Assembly: GCA_030039005.1 (NCBI GenBank)
Contig: JASHQT010000394.1
Coordinates: 1 to 8,902, forward strand
Reading direction: 5' to 3'
Length of the DNA: 8,902 bases
Origin: Bryobacteraceae bacterium
Lineage (GTDB): Bacteria; Acidobacteriota; Terriglobia; Bryobacterales; Bryobacteraceae
Shown: one piece after another, positions 1 to 6,935 of the stretch
Numbering within the stretch: the first letter of the stretch is position 1
Layout of the letters: every line of letters starts with the position of its first letter
Translations under genes and position numbers: made by a program
Notes under the pieces: model-generated
Database searches by the model: none
What the model was told of the DNA's origin: nothing
Seen by the model: the letters and a program-made list of their open reading frames with translations, nothing else

Positions 1-436
1 GCCCGACGATGAGTTTTACGCGTCGGTGCTCGATCTGCCGAAGGTCCGCTATCTGTACCTCACGCCCTTGGATACGACCAAGACTTCGGATTTCTTTTAT
101 CGCCTGGGCATGATCGTCAGCGCCGATCAATTCTGCTCGCTCGGAGCGCTGATGCCAATGTACGAACAGCGGCTGCGCGCGTGGAAGTTGCCGGACAACC
201 TGCATCCGGAGGCCACGCTGATCGATAGCGGAGCGCTCTCGAAACTGGCGGAACTGATCCGCTGCAGCGCGGATCGCGACTTCATGCTTCCAGAATCGCT
301 GCGCGACATCGCCGTCACCGCCGGCGCCTCCACGCACACCGCGAGCGCCGCATCATCGGGAAAGTTTTTCCTGCTTTCGAACCACTCCATCCCGCGCCCG
401 GACGGCTCTATTGCGCCGGGAACGCTGCTTCGCTAA
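1..436 (+). CDS. C-terminal part of an unrecognised protein (truncated by the window edge)
   Basis: The reading frame is open from base 2 to a TAA stop at 434-436, giving at least 144 residues. It most likely begins upstream of the window. A GTG at 26 could serve as a start, but the frame continues coherently before it (PDDEFYASVLDLPKV), so I treat the gene as 5'-partial. The visible part is soluble in character. It has an aromatic-rich stretch (VRYLYLTPLDTTKTSDFFYRLG) followed by helices, a low-complexity Ala/Ser/Thr segment (about residues 104-117), and a short tail, IPRPDGSIAPGTLLR. There is no signal peptide or membrane segment in this part. I do not recognise the family and propose no function. 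Its stop overlaps the stop of the convergent membrane glycosyltransferase gene by 4 bases. Confidence 0.6.
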   Translation, partial: PDDEFYASVLDLPKVRYLYLTPLDTTKTSDFFYRLGMIVSADQFCSLGALMPMYEQRLRAWKLPDNLHPEATLIDSGALSKLAELIRCSADRDFMLPESLRDIAVTAGASTHTASAASSGKFFLLSNHSIPRPDGSIAPGTLLR

Positions 437-2274
437 GGTGGTTCGCTAAAGCCGATGCGCGTCACTACGATGCCTAAATCGCGCGCGTCGGCATAGCGGC
501 CCTCAGACGATTTGTCCAATCGAAAATCGGCGATGACAAATGCACCGCGCAACGCATCGGGCGGGACCCGAGCCGAATAGCGGTGCGAGCCCGCGCTGGA
601 GAATGTCTGCGGCGCCAGCTCGCGGCCCGCGATTGAGGCGCGAATGGTGATCGGCCCCAGATTCCGCATTTGGATATCGGGGATGTAAAACTCCAGGTTG
701 AGCGCCTCCGCTCGCCGATCGGCGGCGTTGAGCAACACGGAGAACCTTCTCGCGGTCCAGCGCGATTTCCCTTCAATGCCATAGAAGCCGCTCAAGAACA
801 GAGGCCCCTGCGCGGGATCGGCGGCATCGACGGCATCTTCGACGTGTGGCGGTGATACTTCCTCGTAAAGGTCATACGACTCGAATTCGAAAACGCGAGT
901 CTCCCAGAACGTGCCGCCATTGAATTCCCGCGTCTCGCGGTAACCTAACAGCGCGAGAAGATCGGCCCAATGGCGCTTTTCCAGGGCGTTCTTGTAACCC
1001 ACCAATACGAACTCGCGGCGCGGCGATGCCAGCAGCGCGCCAGGATCACCGGCCGTGTTCCGGCTGGACCAGTCCCAGTAACCGTGGCGATAATCCGAGT
1101 AAATGTTCGAACGGAAATACGGCTGAACGGCGACGGACGGGAAGCCTACGGCATAGATGCCTTTGGAAGCGATCCCGGATTCGCGCAAATACTCGGCCGC
1201 CGCCGCGCTCCCCGAGTACGGGTGTCTCCAGTCGTAAAGGACGGCTGCGCCCGTCCAGTAGCATTGGAAAGCAATCGCGGCGATCAAGGCCGCGAGCGCT
1301 GCCGTAGTCAGCCGCGTGTTGTAGGCCGAAATCCACATGGCGAAGATCCAGACCAGGAAGACAATGCCGAAGTGCCACAATTGCGCGTAAATCGCGGCTC
1401 CGAACAGACACAAGCTCGCAGTGGCCAGCAAGAAGATGAGCCAGCCTCCGCCGCGCCATAGGAACGGCGCCGAAAGCGCGATCACCGCGAGCGTGGGGAT
1501 CCAGTAGCCGGTGAACGCTGCCGCGAGTCCTGCTTTCGCGATTTCTGGCAACAGCCGCAGGTTCGCGAGGCCGCGGTGATCGGCAAAGGTACCATCCTTC
1601 GCCGGCCATGCGGATACTAGGAAAAATACCAGAATTAGTAAATAACTAACTCCAGCGACGAGTATCTTCTTACGCGAAGCGCCGCCGCGCCCGAGCATCG
1701 GAGCATAAATTACTATCCAAATGCAAGCGGATACCAGGAATCCGTGGGCGCTTACTCCGGCCAGCAACGCCAGCAGGACCGTCATCAGCACCGGCCGTTC
1801 GCGCCTTTGCGGATAGATGGCCGCGACCGCAAATAACAAAGGAGCGATCAGCGCGTAACTGCGCGCGATCACCGCATATTGATAACAAAGAAAATAGGTG
1901 AACGGCAGGGCCGCGCGAACAAAAATAGGCAAAGGCGCGTAGCGCAGCAGGAGGCACACGCCCGCGAGCGATAACGTCGCCGACACGAAACCGTAAGCCG
2001 AATACGGCAGACCCAGGCGAATGAGTCCGTGAATCAGTGTCTGCCATAGCCCGGGCGTTCCCTCGTAGTGCGCGAGCGAGGCCCATAGGTATCGAAGGCT
2101 CGCATCGCGCGCCAGCAGCCAGGATTGCGCTTCATCGGCCCATGGCTCATGAGAACGAAGGGCGAAAACCGTGAGCACTACGTAAACGCCGGCAGCGATG
2201 TAAATTAGCGGCTGCGAGCGACCAACAGCGGCTGCCGTTGCCTTTTCGATATCACGCGCCGTAACTTTTTCCAT
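433..2274 (-). CDS. Multi-pass membrane glycosyltransferase, GT-C / PMT-like (family 39-type), with C-terminal beta-rich domain
   Basis: From the ATG at 2274 the product is 613 residues. An extended TTG start at 2334 would add 20 residues; I prefer the ATG because neither start has a Shine-Dalgarno and the extension is not needed for the fold. After the first membrane helix (about 22-39) comes the loop HEPWADEAQSW (42-52). Its acidic pair matches the catalytic loop of GT-C enzymes, which transfer sugars from polyprenyl-phosphate donors on the outer side of the inner membrane. Roughly ten hydrophobic helices follow up to about residue 348. Residues 349-490 form an extracytoplasmic region (YDWRHPYSGSAAAAEYLR, then VLVGYKN). 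Residues 491-613 look like a separate beta-sandwich (LFLSGFYGIEGKSRWTARRFSVLL, then a strand-rich tail). Donor and acceptor cannot be read from sequence. It diverges from the FAD oxidoreductase gene, and both may serve envelope glycan synthesis. Membrane glycosyltransferase is fairly certain; the exact family is not. Confidence 0.8.
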   Translation of the reverse strand: MEKVTARDIEKATAAAVGRSQPLIYIAAGVYVVLTVFALRSHEPWADEAQSWLLARDASLRYLWASLAHYEGTPGLWQTLIHGLIRLGLPYSAYGFVSATLSLAGVCLLLRYAPLPIFVRAALPFTYFLCYQYAVIARSYALIAPLLFAVAAIYPQRRERPVLMTVLLALLAGVSAHGFLVSACIWIVIYAPMLGRGGASRKKILVAGVSYLLILVFFLVSAWPAKDGTFADHRGLANLRLLPEIAKAGLAAAFTGYWIPTLAVIALSAPFLWRGGGWLIFLLATASLCLFGAAIYAQLWHFGIVFLVWIFAMWISAYNTRLTTAALAALIAAIAFQCYWTGAAVLYDWRHPYSGSAAAAEYLRESGIASKGIYAVGFPSVAVQPYFRSNIYSDYRHGYWDWSSRNTAGDPGALLASPRREFVLVGYKNALEKRHWADLLALLGYRETREFNGGTFWETRVFEFESYDLYEEVSPPHVEDAVDAADPAQGPLFLSGFYGIEGKSRWTARRFSVLLNAADRRAEALNLEFYIPDIQMRNLGPITIRASIAGRELAPQTFSSAGSHRYSARVPPDALRGAFVIADFRLDKSSEGRYADARDLGIVVTRIGFSEPP

Positions 2275-2282
2275 GCACCATG

Positions 2283-2296
2283 GTCTAATTTTAGAC
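2283..2296. promoter_or_regulatory. Perfect palindrome over a -10-like box upstream of the glycosyltransferase gene
   Basis: The sequence GTCTAA-TT-TTAGAC is a perfect inverted repeat with 6-base arms and a 2-base centre. On the minus strand its middle reads TAAAAT (2293 to 2288), a 5/6 match to the sigma-70 -10 consensus, placed 13 bases before the ATG at 2274. Transcription started about 7 bases downstream would give a leader of only about 6 to 8 bases. No good -35 box is visible. An operator that blocks the -10 region is a reasonable inference, but no regulator gene lies next to it. Confidence 0.4.
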
Positions 2297-2408
2297 GCCG
2301 GTACGATAGAAAACAGCCTGAAACGTTTGTGCAACTGCCCGCTTCTATGGTGAGATAAGGAAAGCTTGTATCTGTCCGGACCCCGCGCTCCGGCACAATC
2401 CTCTATTC

Positions 2409-4052
2409 ATGACCGATCACTCAAAAGGGACTGCTGTCATCGTGGGCGCGGGACCGGCCGGCTTGACCGCCGCTCTCGAACTCTTGCGGCGCACCCGCAT
2501 CCGGCCCTTGGTGCTCGAAAAGAGCGCTTATATGGGCGGCATCTCGCGGACAGTTACGTATAAGGGCAATCGGATCGACATCGGCGGCCACCGATTTTTT
2601 TCGAAATCCGATCGCGTCATGGAGTGGTGGATTTCCATTCTTCCGGTGGAGCGATCGGCGGAAGCGAGCCACCGGCTGGTATACCGAAACCAGGAACGCC
2701 TGTGGGCGGCGAACGCGGCGGAACTCCCAGCTCCAGATCCTCAGTCGGATGACCTGGTGATGCTGGTGCGGCCACGCAAGTCGCGAATCTTCTATCTCGG
2801 GAAACTCTTCGATTATCCGCTGAAGTTGAATATTGCCACGCTGCGCAGTTTGGGCGTGGCGCGCAGCGCGAGCGCGGGATTGAGCTACGCGGCCAGCGCC
2901 CTCCGTCCCATCCGGCCGGAAAAAACACTGGAAGATTTTCTCATCAATCGCTTCGGCAGGCATTTGTACCGGACCTTCTTCAAAAGCTATACGGAAAAAG
3001 TATGGGGCGTACCCTGCGATCAAATCAGCGCGGAGTGGGGTGCGCAGCGCATCAAAGGACTCTCGCTGCGCAAGGCTTTGGCGCATTATGTGAAGAAGCT
3101 TTTTGGCGGACCGGCCGGCATCGGCCAAAAGGACACGGAAACTTCGCTCATCGAGAAGTTCCTCTACCCCAAATTCGGCCCGGGTCAGCTCTGGGAGGAA
3201 GTGGCGAAGCAAGTCTGCGCCGCGGGCGGCGAAATCCTCACTGGATGGACGGTCTCGTGCGTTCACACCTCGGGCGATCGCGTCACCGGGGTCACCGCGC
3301 GCAGCAACGCCGGCGAACAGCGCTTTTTCCCGGCGCAATATGCCCTCTCCACCATGCCGGTGAAGGAGTTGGTGCGGGGCCTTCAGGCGCCGGTTCCCGC
3401 CGAAGTGTCCGAGATCAGCGAGGGGCTCCTGTACCGCGACTTCATCACGGTGGGTTTGCTGCTCAAACGCCTGCGCTTGGGCGATGCCGGCGAGCGCCTG
3501 TTGAAGGACAACTGGATCTACGTCCAGGAGGCGGACGTGCTGGCAGGCCGGATGCAGATTTTCAACAATTGGAGTCCCTACCTGGTGGAAGATCCCGATA
3601 AGGTCTGGATCGGGCTGGAATATTTCTGCAACGACACCGACGAGCTATGGCGCAAACCGGACCAGGCCATGATCGCCCTGGCCCTCGCCGAGGTCGAAAA
3701 GATGGGCATTGCCTCGCGCGCCGATTTCCTCGACGCCACCGTCATCCGCATGGAGAAAACCTATCCGGCCTACTTCGGAACTTATGATCGCTTCGACATC
3801 CTGCGGGAATACCTGGACCAGTATCAGAACCTGTTCCTGATCGGCCGCAATGGCATGCACAAGTACAACAACCAGGATCATTCCATGCTGACGGCCATGA
3901 CGGCGGTGGACAACATCATCGCCGGGCGTCGCGACAAATCGAACATTTGGGCGGTCAACACCGAGATGGACTATCACGAATCGGGCGAACACCCCCGGGA
4001 TGTCGGCCCCGATGCGGATCAAGACCGCGCGGCGGCGACGGCCGTTTCTTAA
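2409..4052 (+). CDS. FAD-dependent oxidoreductase, UDP-galactopyranose mutase / protoporphyrinogen oxidase-like
   Basis: 547 residues. The N-terminal Rossmann motif [17 protein letters not shown] (10-26), followed by the acidic strand end VLEKS (35-39) and GGISRT (43-48), binds the ADP part of [16 protein letters not shown] (57-69) is the next conserved FAD-contact block. [30 protein letters not shown] (191-220) is typical of the bacterial branch usually annotated as NAD(P)/FAD-dependent oxidoreductase, close to UDP-galactopyranose mutase and COG1232 (HemY-like) proteins. The C-terminal flavin-contact motif is [17 protein letters not shown] (477-493). After about residue 520 a polar, probably disordered tail follows. 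There is no signal peptide or membrane helix, so it is cytoplasmic. The substrate is unknown. Genes of this branch often sit beside glycosyltransferases, as here, so nucleotide-sugar or glycolipid chemistry is more likely than haem synthesis. No Shine-Dalgarno is visible before the ATG; CACAAT at 2394-2399 is a weak -10 candidate. rnpB follows 23 or so bases downstream. Confidence 0.85.
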   Translation: MTDHSKGTAVIVGAGPAGLTAALELLRRTRIRPLVLEKSAYMGGISRTVTYKGNRIDIGGHRFFSKSDRVMEWWISILPVERSAEASHRLVYRNQERLWAANAAELPAPDPQSDDLVMLVRPRKSRIFYLGKLFDYPLKLNIATLRSLGVARSASAGLSYAASALRPIRPEKTLEDFLINRFGRHLYRTFFKSYTEKVWGVPCDQISAEWGAQRIKGLSLRKALAHYVKKLFGGPAGIGQKDTETSLIEKFLYPKFGPGQLWEEVAKQVCAAGGEILTGWTVSCVHTSGDRVTGVTARSNAGEQRFFPAQYALSTMPVKELVRGLQAPVPAEVSEISEGLLYRDFITVGLLLKRLRLGDAGERLLKDNWIYVQEADVLAGRMQIFNNWSPYLVEDPDKVWIGLEYFCNDTDELWRKPDQAMIALALAEVEKMGIASRADFLDATVIRMEKTYPAYFGTYDRFDILREYLDQYQNLFLIGRNGMHKYNNQDHSMLTAMTAVDNIIAGRRDKSNIWAVNTEMDYHESGEHPRDVGPDADQDRAAATAVS

Positions 4053-4075
4053 GTCCGGGCTTTCTGCGAAAATTG

Positions 4076-4474
4076 AAGCGAGGCCTGTTCGACGGGTGGT
4101 CGCTCGCTTTGGGCGCTGATTGCGCCCTGGCGGGAGGAAAGTCCGGTCTCCACAGGGCAGCATGCCGGCTAACGGCCGGGGGGATCCGTACCAAAGCGGA
4201 TTTCACGGAAAGTGCCACAGAAAATATACCGCCGGATCTGGCGCAAGCTGGTCTCCGGTAAGGGTGAAAAGGTGCGGTAAGAGCGCACCGCGGAGGGAGC
4301 GATCCCTCCGGCAGGGAAAACCCCATGCGGAGCAAGACCAAATAGGGGAGGAGGAGCGGCCCGCTCCGTTCGACTTCCGGGTAGGTTGCTAGAGCCTGGC
4401 AGTAATGCCAGGCCCAGAGGAATGACTGCCGCCCTTCGGGGTACAGAAACCGGCTTATAGTCGAGCAGGTCTTT
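4076..4474 (+). ncRNA. rnpB: RNase P RNA, bacterial type A
   Basis: This is the catalytic RNA that trims the 5' leader of precursor tRNAs, working with the RnpA protein. Ends are set by helix P1: 4082-4093 pairs with 4460-4471 over 12 base pairs (two G-U). P3 contains GGGCGC/GCGCCC (4111-4116 with 4122-4127). The 5' conserved core GAGGAAAGTCC is at 4134-4144. The segment from 4257 holds the GGTAAGGGTGAAAAGGTGCGG-type core and the stem GGTGCG/CGCACC (4271-4276 with 4284-4289). A 7-base-pair stem with a GCGA loop lies at 4292-4309. GACCAAATAGGGG precedes the GGAGC/GCTCC hairpin whose GGCCC loop (4358-4362) should form P6, a type-A mark. P18 with a GTAA tetraloop is at 4394-4413. A TTCG hairpin sits at 4432-4441. 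The 3' core ACAGAAACCGGCTTATAG (4443-4460) completes P4. A -10-like GAAAAT at 4068-4073 fits the predicted 5' end, but the -35 is poor. The precise ends are uncertain by a few bases. Confidence 0.97.
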
Positions 4475-6842
4475 AATCGTCGGCCAAACCGCCGGCGCCC
4501 ACGTCCATCGGAGCAGACGCCAGCCGTGCCGTAAAGTGAAACGTGCTGCCCTGTCCTTCGCGGCTCTCCACCCAGATACGTCCGCCCATCATCTCGACCA
4601 GACGGCTGGCGATGGTCAAACCCAGACCCGTACCGCCGAATTTTCGCGTGTACGATCCGTCGGCTTGCGTGAACGCCTCAAAAATCAGCGCCTGTTTTTC
4701 GGCGGGGATACCGATGCCCGTATCGCGCACGGCGAAGTGCAGGAACCCGAGCGTCTCGCGCCAGGGTTCCACGGACACCGATACCTCGCCGCGTTCCGTG
4801 AACTTGATGGCGTTGCCCGCCAGGTTAAGGAGGATTTGGCGCAGGCGTCCCGGATCGCCGCGCATCGCAAGAGGCACCTCGGGATCCACCGCGGAAGAGA
4901 GATTCAGGCCCTTGCTCTCGGCAGGCACTTTGAGGCCCTTCAAGCTGTCGAGCACCACCTCGCGAAGATCGAATTCCTCGCTCACTAACCGCAGCTTGCC
5001 CGCTTCGATCTTCGAAACGTCGAGAATATCGTTGATGATGGTGAGCAGCGACGCTGCTGACTGCTGCACCAAGGTCAGATACTCCCGCTGGTCGGGTTCG
5101 AGACAGGTGTCGAGCAGCACTTCGGTCAGCCCGATGATGCCGTTCATCGGCGTGCGGATTTCGTGGCTCATGTTGGCTAGGAACTCGCTCTTAGCGCGGC
5201 TGGCGGACTCGGCGGCTTCCTTGGCTTCGAGCAGCTCCGCCTCGGCCTGCTTGCGCGGCGTGATATCCATTCCGTGCGCCACAACATTGCAGATATTCCC
5301 TTGCCGGTCGCGCAGCGGCCCCAGCGTCATGTCGACCACGATCTCCTGCTGCCCGCGAATCAGCGGCCTGGTTTCGAAGCGAACCACCTCCCCCGCCGCT
5401 GCCCGCGCCAGCATTTCCCGCATGAGATCCTGCTGCGCGGGATCGTGACGCCAACCCGGGGTGTCCCAGAAGAGACGGCCGATGATGTCCTGGGGTCCGA
5501 TACCAGAGGCGTCGAACGTGCCATGATTGCAATCGATCAACCGGCCATCCAAGGTGAAAACTCCGACAAAACCAAACAGGGACTCGATGATGTCTCGCAA
5601 CCGCTGCTCGCTCGCCGCCAGATTCGCGGCGGACTCCAGGCGCTCCGTCATGTCGCCGATGGCGCCGATGATCCGGGCCGGTACGCCATCTTCTTTACGG
5701 ACGATCCGGCCGCGCGAAACCACCCAGCGGTAAGTTCCGTCGCAGTGCCGAAGTCGCAGCTCATCGCTGAACCGGTCCCGCGCCAGGTCGCGATTATAGC
5801 GCTCCACGTTTTCCAGCATGCGGGCGCTATCGTCCGGATGCATGCGCCCGAAGAAGGATCCTGGATCGCTCGCCAGCTCGTCGTCGCCGAAGCCCAGAAT
5901 TTCCTTATAGCGTGGCGAGAGGTAATACTCACCGGTGACGAGATTCCAATCGAAGATTCCTTCGTGGATCGCGTCGGTCGCCAACTGGTAGCGTTCCTCG
6001 CTCTCGCGCCGGGCCGCCTCGGCCTGAAGCCGCCGGGCGATGTTGCGGCCGTTCCACAACACGTGGGTGCAATTTCCGCCCTGATCGATAACCGGAAAAA
6101 CCGTGACCTCCAGCGGGTCGCGCAGGTCCGAGGCAGGCGTATCGAAACGAGCCATCGTTCGTTCGGCCGTAACGCGCCGGTAAAGTTGGCGGCGATTTTC
6201 GATATCCTCGGCCGCGAGACCCGTGGCGGCTAGCAGCTCGGAGAAGTCCCGGCCCAGGAACCGCTCCGCGTCCTGGCCCATTCTCGCCTGAAAATTCTCC
6301 GCCATGGCGCGGTTGATGGACTCGGTGACGAAGCTTTCGTCCTGGACGCGAAAGAGCGCCTGCAGATCCGAAGTGGAGTTGAAGATAATCTTCTGCCGCG
6401 CTTCGCTCTCCCGCAGCGCAGCCTCGGCCAGCTTCCGTTCGGTGATGTCGAAGCAATAACCCGCGATCTCCAGCGGATTTCCCGCCGCATCTCTCACCAG
6501 CCGAACCTCGTCGTGCGTCCAGCGGTACTCGCCGCTCTGGGTGCGAAACCGGTAGTCGTAGCCATGGGCTCCCAGTTCCGGCAGCCGGTCCAACTCGCGA
6601 AACACCGCGGCCACGTCCTCGGGATGGACGTGCTCGGCCCAAAATTCCGGTATCGTCAGGAAATCTTCCGGCTCATACCCCCACAGAGCCCTGACGCCTT
6701 GGGTGACGAAGGTGGTGGCGAAATCCCCCCCGACTTTGCAGGTGAACATCGCGATCGGACTGGCGTTTACCAGGGATTCCAGGCGGCCCAGGATCTCGCG
6801 CGCTTGGAGATGTTCGGCCAATGCGGTCAGGGAGGCTTCCAT
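4473..6842 (-). CDS. Multi-PAS sensor histidine kinase (orphan, soluble)
   Basis: 789 residues. Four PAS domains precede the kinase: about 22-136 (ends GYCFDITERK), 146-270 (a diverged PAS, ends HVLWNGRNIARR), 282-401 (ends GAIGDMTERL) and 412-531 (ends AHGMDITPRK). PAS 1 and 3 carry the RT/RH-x-SGEYRW or DGTYRW and HPxD features of the PAS_3 type. A short coiled linker (533-552) leads to HisKA, with FLANMSHEIRTPMNG (554-568) and phospho-acceptor His560. The ATPase has its N box LNLAGNAIKFT (672-682, Asn677), G1 DTGIGIP (707-713), F box FEAFTQAD (721-728) and G2 GGTGLGL (736-742), so it appears active. There is no membrane helix, signal peptide, HAMP or receiver domain. It should therefore sense a cytoplasmic cue (small molecule, redox or light; no cofactor site can be assigned) and pass phosphate to a separate response regulator. 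None is encoded nearby. No Shine-Dalgarno precedes the ATG. Its TAA stop reaches into the 3' end of rnpB. Confidence 0.95.
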   Translation of the reverse strand: MEASLTALAEHLQAREILGRLESLVNASPIAMFTCKVGGDFATTFVTQGVRALWGYEPEDFLTIPEFWAEHVHPEDVAAVFRELDRLPELGAHGYDYRFRTQSGEYRWTHDEVRLVRDAAGNPLEIAGYCFDITERKLAEAALRESEARQKIIFNSTSDLQALFRVQDESFVTESINRAMAENFQARMGQDAERFLGRDFSELLAATGLAAEDIENRRQLYRRVTAERTMARFDTPASDLRDPLEVTVFPVIDQGGNCTHVLWNGRNIARRLQAEAARRESEERYQLATDAIHEGIFDWNLVTGEYYLSPRYKEILGFGDDELASDPGSFFGRMHPDDSARMLENVERYNRDLARDRFSDELRLRHCDGTYRWVVSRGRIVRKEDGVPARIIGAIGDMTERLESAANLAASEQRLRDIIESLFGFVGVFTLDGRLIDCNHGTFDASGIGPQDIIGRLFWDTPGWRHDPAQQDLMREMLARAAAGEVVRFETRPLIRGQQEIVVDMTLGPLRDRQGNICNVVAHGMDITPRKQAEAELLEAKEAAESASRAKSEFLANMSHEIRTPMNGIIGLTEVLLDTCLEPDQREYLTLVQQSAASLLTIINDILDVSKIEAGKLRLVSEEFDLREVVLDSLKGLKVPAESKGLNLSSAVDPEVPLAMRGDPGRLRQILLNLAGNAIKFTERGEVSVSVEPWRETLGFLHFAVRDTGIGIPAEKQALIFEAFTQADGSYTRKFGGTGLGLTIASRLVEMMGGRIWVESREGQGSTFHFTARLASAPMDVGAGGLADD

Positions 6843-6856
6843 GGATAGTTGGGTTC

Positions 6857-6888
6857 GATTGATCCAATCAGAAATCGGCAGCTCCGAT
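6857..6888. repeat. Two adjacent short inverted repeats in the divergent kinase/DUF58 spacer
   Basis: The 93-base spacer between the kinase start and the DUF58 start holds GATTG-ATC-CAATC (6857-6869) and, five bases on, ATCGG-CAGCT-CCGAT (6874-6888). Each has perfect 5-base arms. Their place between two divergent starts would suit operator sites, but arms this short occur by chance at a fair rate. I see no convincing -35/-10 pair for either gene; TATGTT (6924-6929) is only a partial -10 match. Confidence 0.25.
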
Positions 6889-6935
6889 AAGAGGCTTTAG
6901 GACGATGCAGCCCCGGCCTACGGTATGTTGGAGGA

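Noticed and set aside
2275..2334. TTG at 2334 as the glycosyltransferase start
   Set aside because: It adds 20 residues without a Shine-Dalgarno and would place the palindrome and -10-like box inside the coding region. The ATG at 2274 is preferred, though the longer form cannot be excluded.
2421..3338. Long open frame (305 codons) on the minus strand inside the flavoenzyme gene
   Set aside because: It is rich in Arg, Ala and Gln with no recognisable motif, as expected for the antisense of a GC-rich gene. The plus-strand frame has clear FAD motifs.
4478..4497. 7-base-pair stem just after rnpB as a terminator
   Set aside because: No T-tract follows it on either strand, and it lies within the kinase coding end.
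4543..6233. Open frames of about 300 codons on the plus strand opposite the histidine kinase
   Set aside because: They are antisense shadows with low-complexity Ser/Arg-rich or motif-free products. The kinase motifs on the minus strand are unambiguous.
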